Assembly (NCBI RefSeq): GCF_006912135.1
Contig: NZ_VIRS01000048.1
Location: 1-48,342 of the forward strand
Length of the DNA stretch: 48,342 nucleotides
Reading direction: 5' to 3'
From: Cryptosporangium phraense
GTDB taxonomy: Bacteria > Actinomycetota > Actinomycetes > Mycobacteriales > Cryptosporangiaceae
Below are positions 1 to 7,564 of the stretch, piece by piece. Within the stretch, counting starts at the first letter, position 1, and each line of letters begins with the position of its first letter. Under the pieces are notes generated by a model. That model saw only the letters and a list, made by a program, of their open reading frames with translations, did no database searches and was not told the DNA's origin. The position numbers were made by a program, and so were the translations under genes.

Positions 1-14
1 CCGCTCAGCCCCTC

Positions 15-1094
15 CTACACATACCTCTCAAGGATCGAGCTCTCCGCCAACCTCGAAAGCCCCTCCCGAACCGACCGCGCCCGGGCGTCCCCGACCCCCT
101 CGACCGCCCGCAAGTCATCCACGGTCGCCCCCAACAACTTCTGCAAGCCCCCGAAATGCTCCACCAGCCGGTCGATGACCGCCCCGGGCAGCCGCGGCAC
201 CTTCGCCAACAGCCGGTACCCCCTCGGACTCACCGCCCCCTCCAGCGCATCCGCCGTCGCGGGATACCCCACCCCGCGGGCGACCAGCGTCAGATCGAGC
301 AACTCCGTCGCCGAGAGGCGGTCGAGATCTTCGAGCACGTCCTCCACCGACCGCGACCGGCGCCCGGCCGGCAGGTAGTCACGGATGACCAGCTCGCGAT
401 CAGCGTCCACACCCGCCATCAGCTCGTCGAGCTGGAGCTTGAGCAGGCGTCCGTCGGTGCCGAGCTCGATGACGTACCCCGCGATCTCGTCGGAGATCCG
501 GCGCACCATCTCGAGCCGCTGGGTCACCGACATCGCGTCGCGAACTGTGACCAGGTCTTCGATCTCCAGCGCCGACAGCGTGCCCGACACCTCGTCGAGC
601 CGGAGCTTGTAGCGCTCCAGCGTGGCCAGTGCCTGGTTGGCCTTGGAGAGGATCGAGGACGTCTCGTCGAGCACGTAGCGCAGGCCGTTGACGTACAGGC
701 CGATGATGCGCATCGACTGGCTGACCGAGATCACCGGGAACCCGGTCTGCCGGGAGACGCGCTCGGCGGTACGGTGCCGGGTACCGGACTCGACGGCCGG
801 GATCGACGCGTCGGGCATCAGGTGCACGGCGGCCCGGACGATACGGGAGCCGTCGTTGGACAGCACCAACGCACCGTCCATTTTCGCCAGCTCACGCAGC
901 CCGGTGGGGGTGAACTCGACGTCGAGCGGGAAGCCGCCGGTGCAGATCGCGTCGACGGTCTTGTCGTGACCGAAGACGATCAGCGCCCCGGTGTTGCCGC
1001 GAAGGATGCGATCGAGCCCGTCCCGAAGCGTGGTCCCCGGCGCGATGCGGGCGAGCGTCTGCCGGAGCTGCTCCTCGCGCTCCGTCCCGACCAC
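15..1094 (-). CDS. disA: DNA integrity scanning diadenylate cyclase DisA
   Basis: Makes cyclic di-AMP from two ATP and scans DNA for branched structures (family knowledge). The 359-aa product has the N-terminal DAC domain, with the DGA motif at about residues 73-75 and GTRHR at about 104-108, both needed for catalysis. A helical linker follows, then a C-terminal helix-hairpin-helix DNA-binding region containing [15 protein letters not shown]. The length is normal for DisA. I chose the GTG at 1094 because GGAGGT lies six bases upstream; a longer reading to 1175 adds 27 residues outside the family. It lies 135 bp downstream of radA on the same strand, and that spacer holds a small hairpin (1138-1160). 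The radA-disA pairing is conserved in actinobacteria, where RadA is reported to restrain DisA. Confidence 0.96.
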   Translation of the reverse strand: MVGTEREEQLRQTLARIAPGTTLRDGLDRILRGNTGALIVFGHDKTVDAICTGGFPLDVEFTPTGLRELAKMDGALVLSNDGSRIVRAAVHLMPDASIPAVESGTRHRTAERVSRQTGFPVISVSQSMRIIGLYVNGLRYVLDETSSILSKANQALATLERYKLRLDEVSGTLSALEIEDLVTVRDAMSVTQRLEMVRRISDEIAGYVIELGTDGRLLKLQLDELMAGVDADRELVIRDYLPAGRRSRSVEDVLEDLDRLSATELLDLTLVARGVGYPATADALEGAVSPRGYRLLAKVPRLPGAVIDRLVEHFGGLQKLLGATVDDLRAVEGVGDARARSVREGLSRLAESSILERYV

Positions 1095-1229
1095 GGCTGT
1101 ACCTCCAGGTATCTGATTCTCCGGCAGTCTACGGCGGCCACACCGCTCTTCGTGGTGTGGGCCAGCTGGCGGCACCGTGTCGGAGTGCCGACAGAAGCCA
1201 GGATGCCCACCGGGGGCAAGGGCAATACG

Positions 1230-2624
1230 TCAGGACAGGCTACGCATGGTTGCGCTGAACGCGTGCCCCAAAGCGGCGCGGATGTCGTCGACTTCGGTCA
1301 CCCGGATGCCGGCCGGCTTGCGCTCGACCGAACCGGATGGCACCAGCGCCTGTTTGAACCCCAGCCGCGCGGCCTCGGCGAGCCGGCGCTCGACCCCGCC
1401 CACCCGCCGGACGTCGCCGGAGAGGCCGAGCTCGCCGATCGCCACCAGATCGGGCGGCAGCGCCTGATCGCTCGCCGCCGACGCCACCGCCAGCGCGATC
1501 GCCAGATCGCAGGCCGGTTCGGTGACCTTGGCGCCGCCGACGGTCGCCGTGTAGACGTCTTTCTCGGCCAGCCGGACCCGGCCGCGCCGATCGGTGACTG
1601 CGAGGATCATCGCCACCCGGGCCGAGTCGAGCCCGCTCACCGCCCGCCGGGGCGTCGGCAGCGGCGACGGTGCCACCAGCGCCTGCACCTCGGCCAGCAT
1701 CGGCCGGACGCCCTCCACCAGCACCGAGACGCAGGTACCGGGCACGGCCTCGCTGTGCCGGGTGAGGAACAGCCCGGACGGGTCGGCCAGCCCGCGGATG
1801 CCCCGGTCGTGCATCTCGAAGCAGCCCACCTCGTCGGACGGGCCGTACCGGTTCTTCACCGCGCGGACGAGTCGGAGCGTCGAGTGCCGCTCGCCCTCGA
1901 AGTGCAGCACGACGTCGACCAGGTGCTCGAGCACGCGCGGGCCGGCCACGTTGCCGTCTTTCGTTACGTGGCCGACGAGGATCGTCGCCATGTTTCGGGC
2001 CTTGGCCGACGCGATGAGCGCCGCCGTCACCGCCCGGACCTGGGTGACGCTGCCGGGCGCGCTGTCGAGCGCGGGCGACGAGATCGTCTGCACGGAGTCG
2101 ACGACCAGCAGGCCGGGGGAGACCGCCTCGACGTGGCCGAGCACGGCCGAGAGATCGGTCTCGGCGGCCAGGTAGAGCGCGTCGTGCAGCCGGTCGGTGC
2201 GATCGGCCCGCAGCCGGACCTGGGCCGCGGACTCCTCACCGGTGACCACCAGCGCCGGCGGCCCACCGGCGGCCGCGTACCGGTGCGCGACCTCGAGCAG
2301 CAGCGTGGACTTACCGACGCCGGGCTCACCGGCCAGCAGCAGCACCGCCCCCGGCACCAGGCCGCCGCCGAGCACGCGGTCGAGCTCCTCGACCCCGGTG
2401 GGACGCGCCTTGGCCGCCCGGACGTCGACCTCGCCGATCGGCCGCGCGGGCGACGTGACCGGGCCCGGCCCGACCTGCTTCAGCGCTACCGGCCCGGCGC
2501 CGACCTCGTCGATCGTGCCCCAGGCCTGACACTCGGGGCACCGCCCGACCCACTTGGGCACCGTGTTCCCGCACTCCGAGCAGCGGTACGCGGGCCGTTC
2601 ACGAGCAGCGGTACGGGATGGCAT
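1230..2624 (-). CDS. radA: DNA repair protein RadA (Sms)
   Basis: RecA-like ATPase that helps branch migration and processing of recombination intermediates. The 464-aa product starts with a four-cysteine zinc finger (CSECGN...CPECQAW, residues 15-35). Walker A GEPGVGKS is at about 99-106, and the RadA signature KNRYG at about 257-261. The C-terminal Lon-protease-like domain (LSGDVRRVGGVERRLAEA region) is complete. The ATG at 2624 just precedes the zinc finger; the Shine-Dalgarno is weak (AGGG). It sits between lpqE upstream, separated by a hairpin terminator, and disA downstream. The same three-gene order occurs in Mycobacterium. Confidence 0.96.
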   Translation of the reverse strand: MPSRTAARERPAYRCSECGNTVPKWVGRCPECQAWGTIDEVGAGPVALKQVGPGPVTSPARPIGEVDVRAAKARPTGVEELDRVLGGGLVPGAVLLLAGEPGVGKSTLLLEVAHRYAAAGGPPALVVTGEESAAQVRLRADRTDRLHDALYLAAETDLSAVLGHVEAVSPGLLVVDSVQTISSPALDSAPGSVTQVRAVTAALIASAKARNMATILVGHVTKDGNVAGPRVLEHLVDVVLHFEGERHSTLRLVRAVKNRYGPSDEVGCFEMHDRGIRGLADPSGLFLTRHSEAVPGTCVSVLVEGVRPMLAEVQALVAPSPLPTPRRAVSGLDSARVAMILAVTDRRGRVRLAEKDVYTATVGGAKVTEPACDLAIALAVASAASDQALPPDLVAIGELGLSGDVRRVGGVERRLAEAARLGFKQALVPSGSVERKPAGIRVTEVDDIRAALGHAFSATMRSLS

Positions 2625-2656
2625 GCGAGGAACCCTACGGCGCCGATACGACAAAA

Positions 2657-2682
2657 GGCCGGGGCCCACAAGGGCCCCGGCC
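2657..2682 (-). terminator. Intrinsic terminator after the lpqE-like gene
   Basis: An 11-bp perfect GC stem (2657-2667 with 2672-2682) closes a four-base loop. Read on the minus strand it is followed by TTTTGT, a short U tract. It lies 13 bases past the lpqE stop and just upstream of radA, so it should end lpqE transcripts and insulate radA. Confidence 0.8.
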
Positions 2683-2695
2683 TCCAGATCAGGAC

Positions 2696-3508
2696 CTACT
2701 CTTCCGAACCCTCACCCGAATGCGTCAGCGACGTCCGCGGCAGCGGCGTGCCGGGCGGCGCGAACGGCAGCGTCAGCGAGACGTCGCCGGCCTTCTCGAA
2801 CTTCAGCGTCACGGTGATCATCTGGTTGGCGTCGAGTCGGCTGCCGGTCGACACCATGACCAGCTGCGGGCCCGGCGCGTCGAGCGCGACGAACTTCCCG
2901 GCCGGGATCTCCAGCGGCAGCGTCGTACCCGGGCTCGCGGTCGGCACCGCCGAGACGACGACCGGCGACGGCGTGCCCCGCGACGGTGCCGGGCTGGGCT
3001 GGCCGTTGCTGAGCGTCGGGGTCGGCGTTCCGCCTTCGACCGCACCGGACGGGGTGTTGGTGGCTCCCGCGGGGGTCGTCTCACCGGCCGACGGCGAGGC
3101 GCTCTCGGACACCGCCGCGCTCGGCTCGGCCGACGGCGTCTCCACCGACTGGCCACCCTCCGGCACGACCTGCAACTGCACCGACTGCGTCAGGTCGGCC
3201 GACGCCGAGACCAGACGGTCGGCCGACGCGCCGTTGTTGACCAGACGCATCCGCAGCGGCACGTCGCTGCCCGCGGGCCAGGTGACGCCCTCGGCCGGGA
3301 ACGCGATCAGCGCGTCCCGGACCGCGATGTCGCCGACGGTCGCGTCGATGCCCTGGATGGCCGGGACCTTCATCGCCGTCTCGGCGACCTGGCCGGCACT
3401 GCACCCGGTCAGGGCGGCCGCGCCGACGAGGCCAAGCGTGATCAGGGTCGCGGCTCGGCGGCCGCGCCGCCTCGGGACTCCGGCTGACCGAGTGGTCGAG
3501 CGGCTCAC
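2696..3508 (-). CDS. lpqE: LpqE-like lipoprotein
   Basis: Predicted secreted lipoprotein of 270 aa. A basic N-terminus and a hydrophobic helix end in the lipobox LTGC, with the lipidated Cys at about residue 36. Two beta-rich halves are separated by a low-complexity Ser/Thr/Pro/Ala/Gly linker at about 125-205. The second half (AGKFVALDAPGPQLVMV..., ITVTLKFEKAGDVSLTLP) resembles the periplasmic copper-chaperone-like fold found in LpqE. Gene order (lpqE next to radA-disA, facing carD) matches Mycobacterium tuberculosis and is the main basis for the symbol. The start is GTG at 3508, preceded by GAGAGGA seven bases upstream. The biochemical role is not established, and no obvious Met/His copper site is visible. 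Confidence 0.8.
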   Translation of the reverse strand: MSRSTTRSAGVPRRRGRRAATLITLGLVGAAALTGCSAGQVAETAMKVPAIQGIDATVGDIAVRDALIAFPAEGVTWPAGSDVPLRMRLVNNGASADRLVSASADLTQSVQLQVVPEGGQSVETPSAEPSAAVSESASPSAGETTPAGATNTPSGAVEGGTPTPTLSNGQPSPAPSRGTPSPVVVSAVPTASPGTTLPLEIPAGKFVALDAPGPQLVMVSTGSRLDANQMITVTLKFEKAGDVSLTLPFAPPGTPLPRTSLTHSGEGSEE

Positions 3509-3635
3509 GGCGGCTTCCTCTCGTGTGCACACCTCGGGTATCTACGGTGTGTAGACCGGCCTTAGCGTAGTGTCTGGTCCGTTCAGCCCTGCGCATCGGG
3601 TCGGCGCGCCGCGCGCCGCCCCCCAAAACTGCAGC

Positions 3636-4460
3636 TCAGCGCAGCGACGCCCCGCTCAACAGCAGGAGGCAGACGTCGACCGCGGCCACCACCAGAACGG
3701 CCCGGAACAGGGCCCGTGACCCGGGCCGACGCCCGGCCACCGCCCCGGCCGCCAGCACCAGCGCACTCAGCGCCAGCAGGATCCAGGCCAGAGCCCGGGG
3801 CGGCCCGGAAGGCCCGAACACCAGGAGCACGCCCACCAGCCCCATCAAGAACGCGGAAACCACCTCCGACGCCCGCCGGCCCAGCCGGTGCGGCAGCCCG
3901 GCGATACCGGTCGCCGCGTCGTCCTCCAGGTCGCCGAGCACGTTGGCGAAGTGCGCCCCGACGCCCAGCGCCGCACCGGCCACCCACAACCACGCCGGCG
4001 GCCAGGAAGCGCCGGACCCCCCGAGCGTCACGAACGCCGGGGCGGCCGCGAACGCCAGCGCGTACGGCACGGCGGAGAACGGCGTCGCCTTCAGCCGGGC
4101 GTTGTAGGCCAGCGCGCACCCGACCGCGGCCAGGTGCACCAGCGCCGCCCGCCAACCGGACAGGAACGAGAGCGGGACGCAGAGCACGGCGGCGATCAGC
4201 GCGGCCCGCCCGACGAGCGACCGGGACACGGCTCCGGCGGCCACCGGCTTGTCGGTCCGCCCGACGGCGGCGTCGCGCTCGGCGTCCAGCCAGTCGTTGT
4301 GCCAGCCGGTCGTCAGCTGCCCGGTCAGGACGGCCGCGGCCACCGCCACCAGACCGGGGAGGGCCCGGCCCGAGGCGGCCGCCAGCGCGGTGACGCCCGC
4401 GGTCACGGCGAGCGCCGGTTCCGGATGGCAGGACCGGAGGAGTGCCGGGAGATCCCTCAC
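3636..4460 (-). CDS. UbiA-family prenyltransferase, membrane protein
   Basis: Integral membrane protein of 274 aa with about eight hydrophobic segments. It carries both Asp-rich motifs of UbiA enzymes: NDWLDAERD (residues 55-63), followed by the conserved RTDKP, and DLEDDAATG (177-185). The family transfers prenyl or related lipid diphosphates to aromatic or sugar acceptors through Mg2+ held by these motifs. Here the acceptor cannot be read from sequence. The GTG start follows the TGA of the upstream thioredoxin-like gene with no gap (TGAGTG), so the two are probably translationally coupled. SCO-type UbiA paralogues of unknown substrate are common in actinomycetes. Confidence 0.85.
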   Translation of the reverse strand: MRDLPALLRSCHPEPALAVTAGVTALAAASGRALPGLVAVAAAVLTGQLTTGWHNDWLDAERDAAVGRTDKPVAAGAVSRSLVGRAALIAAVLCVPLSFLSGWRAALVHLAAVGCALAYNARLKATPFSAVPYALAFAAAPAFVTLGGSGASWPPAWLWVAGAALGVGAHFANVLGDLEDDAATGIAGLPHRLGRRASEVVSAFLMGLVGVLLVFGPSGPPRALAWILLALSALVLAAGAVAGRRPGSRALFRAVLVVAAVDVCLLLLSGASLR

Positions 4461-5198
4461 TCAGCGGATCGTCAAGGCAGCCAGCTCCGGGCGCAACGTG
4501 GCCGGGTCGGTGACGTTCGGCACGATCCGCCGGATTCGGCCGTCGGTGCGGACCAGGACCGCGGTCGGTCCGGTCGCCGAGACGCCCGCTATCGCCGTTC
4601 TCGACATCGCCGACGGATCAGCCAGCGAAACCAGCCGACCGGCCGAGAGTCCCGGAATCCGTGTAATCGCCTGACTACTCTCGGTAATCCAGACGACGGT
4701 GAGCTGGGTTTCGTCGGTGGCGGTCACCAGTTGATTCCGAACTACGGAACACGTGGTGCACCCGGCCGGCGAGATGAGCAGTACGGCCGGACGGAACTCA
4801 CGCAGCGACGAGGTCATCCCGCCGTCGCCCGACAGCGACAGCGACGGCACCAGCCCGCCGGCCACGCCGACGGCGACGCTCGGGCTGGCCAGCGGCTCGC
4901 GACGGGGCGGCCGGCTCGGTTTCGGCAGCACGATCACCATCAGGCTGCCGATCGCCGCGACCAGGAACAGGATCAGCGCGAACAGTGGCCCCGACAGCCC
5001 CGGGCGCAACCACCGACGCCGACGCCGAAGACGTCTCTGGGCTGCGATTTCGGCCTGGATCGAGGCGATCTCGTCGGACAGGTCACGAAGGTCGTCGGGG
5101 ACGACGATCGTGCCCCACTCCGGCGGCAGGCCCCGGATCTCACCGTCGTGACCAGGACCGTCACTGGTCGGCTCGTCACTGTCAGATCGGCGGCTCAT
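4461..5198 (-). CDS. Membrane-anchored thioredoxin-like CxxC protein
   Basis: Predicted 245-aa protein. It has an acidic, hydrophilic cytoplasmic N-terminus with a short coiled-coil-like stretch (LSDEIASIQAEIAAQ) and an Arg-rich stop, one transmembrane segment at about residues 70-91, and an extracytoplasmic domain. That domain has a CTTC motif (C147, C150) placed after a beta strand (FRPAVLLISPAG), as in TlpA/thioredoxin folds. A cis-Pro motif is not obvious, so thiol-disulfide exchange is inference. I chose the ATG at 5198 because GGTGGAGG lies five bases upstream; a GTG at 5213 is possible. It is first in a two-gene unit with the UbiA-type gene. MauE/TlpA-like proteins are a remote alternative. 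Confidence 0.7.
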   Translation of the reverse strand: MSRRSDSDEPTSDGPGHDGEIRGLPPEWGTIVVPDDLRDLSDEIASIQAEIAAQRRLRRRRRWLRPGLSGPLFALILFLVAAIGSLMVIVLPKPSRPPRREPLASPSVAVGVAGGLVPSLSLSGDGGMTSSLREFRPAVLLISPAGCTTCSVVRNQLVTATDETQLTVVWITESSQAITRIPGLSAGRLVSLADPSAMSRTAIAGVSATGPTAVLVRTDGRIRRIVPNVTDPATLRPELAALTIR

Positions 5199-5661
5199 CG
5201 GCGCCTCCACCACGCTCTCGCCCTACTGTGACCGACCGATCGACCGTGCGCCACCTCAGTCCCAAATCAGGGGAGAAATCATTCGATCCGGGCCCGGAGC
5301 GCCTGCGTCGGGGCTGCGTCGGTCGACGGGGGATGATTCACGTTCTCGGGGCCCGCCACCTACGGAATCCGTAGTCAGGGGCCTCCCGTAGGGGTCTCAC
5401 CTGAGCTGCGACCAGGCAATACACCCAGGTCGAAGGCGTTGCGGCCGATCTCACATCGTGGGCCTACCGGCTCGGCCCACCGTCCTTTGTGTGGGGCTCG
5501 GCGACCGACGATGACCAGCGGACCGATCAGAAACCACGCCCGCGTGTCAAGCTTCCAAGAGTTTTGTCACGTCCCCTGACCTGCGGTTTCAGTGGCATGG
5601 ACCATGCCCGAACCCGGTGACGCCGTGTTATCCTTGACACAGCGAAAGGGGTTTCCGACTC
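5199..5661. other. Divergent intergenic region upstream of carD
   Basis: 463 bases without a credible gene between the thioredoxin-like gene (minus) and carD (plus). It must hold promoters for both. The only clear structure is the inverted repeat ctacgga-a-tccgtag at 5360-5374. A TTGACA at 5634-5639 lies too close to the carD start to be its -35 box unless the start is different. I could not place a convincing promoter. Confidence 0.6.
5360..5374. promoter_or_regulatory. 15-bp inverted repeat, possible operator
   Basis: Perfect 7-bp arms (CTACGGA / TCCGTAG) separated by one base, in the divergent spacer between the thioredoxin-like gene and carD. The size and symmetry suit a dimeric regulator, but no cognate protein is identified and a single site of this length could be chance. 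Confidence 0.35.
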
Positions 5662-6144
5662 ATGACTTTCACCGTCGGCGAGACCGTTGTCTACCCCCAC
5701 CACGGGGCCGCTCTCATTGAGGCCATCGAAACCCGGGTCATCAAGGGTGTCGAAAAGCAGTATCTCGTCCTGAAGGTCGCCCAGGGTGACCTCACTGTGC
5801 GCGTCCCGGCTGAGAACGCTGAGATCGTCGGCGTCCGTGAGGTGGTGGGCGAGGAGGGTCTGGACAGGGTCTTCCAGGTTCTCCGCGCTCCCCACACCGA
5901 GGAGCCGACCAACTGGTCCCGTCGCTACAAGGCCAACCTCGAGAAGCTCGCCTCCGGCGATGTGAACAAGGTGGCCGAGGTCGTCCGTGACCTTTGGCGG
6001 CGCGACAAGGAGCGCGGCCTCTCCGCTGGAGAGAAGCGCATGCTCGCGAAGGCCCGTGACATCCTCGTCGGCGAACTCGCCCTCGCCGAGGGAACCGGTA
6101 AGGACGACGCCGAGCAGCTGCTCGACAAGGTCCTTGCGTCCTAA
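5662..6144 (+). CDS. carD: RNA polymerase-binding transcription regulator CarD
   Basis: Global regulator that binds the RNA polymerase beta subunit and stabilises open complexes, notably at rRNA and housekeeping promoters in actinobacteria. The 160-aa product has the N-terminal Tudor-like RNAP-interaction domain ([19 protein letters not shown] onward, 1-60) and the helical C-terminal DNA-binding domain, including the conserved Trp at about residue 85 in [13 protein letters not shown]. The length matches the family. An AAAGGGG lies 13 bases before the ATG. It is followed directly by ispD, whose TTG start lies inside the last codons of carD, as in the carD-ispD-ispF order of mycobacteria. Confidence 0.97.
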   Translation: MTFTVGETVVYPHHGAALIEAIETRVIKGVEKQYLVLKVAQGDLTVRVPAENAEIVGVREVVGEEGLDRVFQVLRAPHTEEPTNWSRRYKANLEKLASGDVNKVAEVVRDLWRRDKERGLSAGEKRMLAKARDILVGELALAEGTGKDDAEQLLDKVLAS

Positions 6145-6847
6145 CTCCACACAGGACACCGTTGCGCTCGTCCCGGCCGCTGGCCGGGGCGAGCGTCTTG
6201 GTCCCGGGGCCCCGAAATCCCTGCGCCACCTCGGGGGCGAACCGCTGGTCGTGCACGCGGTCCGGCGGCTGGCCACGGCGAGCAGCGTGGCCGCGGTCGT
6301 CGTCGCCGCTCCGCCGGGCGCGTCCGAGACGGTCCGCGAGCTGCTCGCGCCGGTCGTGATGACCGCCGAGCTGATCGTCGTCGAGGGTGGCGACACGCGG
6401 CAGGCTTCGGTCGCTGCGGCGCTCGCTGCCGCGCCCGGGCACTGCGACATCGTGCTGGTCCACGACGCGGCCCGCGCGCTCGCTCCGCCGGAGCTCGCCG
6501 ACGCGGTCGCCGCCGCGGTCCGCGACGGCCACCCCGCCGTCGTCCCGGTGCTGCCGGTCGTCGACACGGTCCGGCAGGTCACCGCGTCCGGTTCGTCGAC
6601 GATCGACCGCGAGGCGCTCCGGCTCGTCCAGACCCCGCAGGGGTTCTCCCGGTCGGTCCTGGCCAAGGCCCACGCCGAGTGCGACGACGCTTTGACGGAC
6701 GACGCCGGGCTGGTCGAACGACTCGGCCTCCCCGTGCACACCGTGCCGGGGCATCCGAACGCGCTGAAGGTCACGCGCCCGTTCGATCTGGTCGTGGCCT
6801 CGGCGGTGCTGGCCGCCGAGGGCGGCATGGCAGGCTCGCCGGTGTGA
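6134..6847 (+). CDS. ispD: 2-C-methyl-D-erythritol 4-phosphate cytidylyltransferase
   Basis: Third step of the MEP isoprenoid pathway: joins CTP and MEP to form CDP-ME. The 237-aa product has the nucleotide-binding signature AAGRGERLG (about 15-23) with the conserved Lys in GAPKSL, the LVHDAARAL motif, and TPQGF followed by DDAGLVE. No ATG or GTG fits the family N-terminus; the TTG at 6134, preceded by AAGG four bases upstream, gives [17 protein letters not shown]. It overlaps the carD stop by 11 bases, suggesting coupling. Its own stop overlaps the ispF start (GTGA). Confidence 0.93.
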   Translation: MRPNSTQDTVALVPAAGRGERLGPGAPKSLRHLGGEPLVVHAVRRLATASSVAAVVVAAPPGASETVRELLAPVVMTAELIVVEGGDTRQASVAAALAAAPGHCDIVLVHDAARALAPPELADAVAAAVRDGHPAVVPVLPVVDTVRQVTASGSSTIDREALRLVQTPQGFSRSVLAKAHAECDDALTDDAGLVERLGLPVHTVPGHPNALKVTRPFDLVVASAVLAAEGGMAGSPV

Positions 6848-7452
6848 CGACGACACCAGAGCCCCTTCCCGATCTCGACATCCCGGACGCGCTCGGCGCG
6901 CAACTGCCGGCGCCCGTGAGCCCGGCACCGGTCAGCCCGGCCCCGCTGGGTGCACCGCTGCTCGTCAGCGACCCGGCTCCGCGGTTGCCGCGGGTGGGCA
7001 TCGGCACCGACGTGCACGCCTACGACGAGAGCCGGGAGTGCTGGGTCGCTGGCCTCCACTGGCTCGACCAGCCCGGCCTCAGCGGCCACTCCGACGGCGA
7101 CGTCGCCGCCCACGCGGCCTGCGACGCATTGCTGTCGGCGGCCGGCCTGGGCGACCTGGGCAGCAATTACGGCACCGACCGTCCGGAATGGGCGGGAGCG
7201 TCCGGTGTCGCACTCCTCACCGAGACCGCGCGCCGCGTGCGTGAGGGCGGCTTCCTGATCGGCAACGTGGCGATCCAGCTCGTCGGGGTCTCGCCGCGGA
7301 TCGGCGGCCGCCGCGAAGAGGCCGAGGGCACGCTGGGCACCGCGATCGGCGCCCCGGTCTCGATCTCCGCGACGACGACCGACGGCCTCGGCTTCACCGG
7401 CCAGGGCGAAGGCCTGGCCGCCATCGCGACCGCGCTCATCCTCGCCGGCTGA
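6844..7452 (+). CDS. ispF: 2-C-methyl-D-erythritol 2,4-cyclodiphosphate synthase
   Basis: Cyclises CDP-ME 2-phosphate to MEcPP with release of CMP in the MEP pathway. The catalytic domain starts at about residue 50 ([11 protein letters not shown]). The metal ligands are visible: D56, H58 and H90 ([16 protein letters not shown]), and the C-terminal [14 protein letters not shown] segment is intact. The product is 202 aa, about 45 longer than typical IspF. The extra N-terminus is Pro/Ala-rich with a repeated PAPVS/SPAP unit and no homology I recognise. The GTG at 6844 overlaps the ispD stop by four bases, so translation is likely coupled. An in-frame GTG further in (VGIGTD) would give a minimal protein but has no better ribosome site. 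Confidence 0.93.
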   Translation: MTTTPEPLPDLDIPDALGAQLPAPVSPAPVSPAPLGAPLLVSDPAPRLPRVGIGTDVHAYDESRECWVAGLHWLDQPGLSGHSDGDVAAHAACDALLSAAGLGDLGSNYGTDRPEWAGASGVALLTETARRVREGGFLIGNVAIQLVGVSPRIGGRREEAEGTLGTAIGAPVSISATTTDGLGFTGQGEGLAAIATALILAG

Positions 7453-7484
7453 CACACGAAACCTCGCCGGGTGACGCACGAAAC
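7441..7484 (+). repeat. 22-bp tandem duplication across the ispF stop
   Basis: Bases 7441-7462 and 7463-7484 are two adjacent 22-base copies (ctcgccgg.tgac.cacgaaac) that differ at two positions. The first copy contains the last codons and stop of ispF; the second lies in the downstream spacer. This is probably a replication-slippage duplication. Confidence 0.85.
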
Positions 7485-7564
7485 CTCAGCCCTTCGGGTG
7501 GATTGTCGGTGAGGTGCGCGGCAGCATCGCGCGCGCGTGCGGCTACCCCGATACCCTGCGGAAT

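Noticed and set aside
1138-1160. Small hairpin between radA and disA as a terminator
   Set aside because: The stem is only 7 bp with no T tract on the minus strand; it may slow transcription, but there is too little to call it.
156-3554. Open frame of 1132 codons on the plus strand across disA, radA and lpqE
   Set aside because: It is the antisense shadow of three well-recognised genes; the translation is Arg/Gln/Asp/His-rich with no domain, as expected in high-GC DNA.
5634-5639. TTGACA as the -35 box of carD
   Set aside because: The -10 box would fall on or after the carD start codon. It may be chance or serve an internal promoter.
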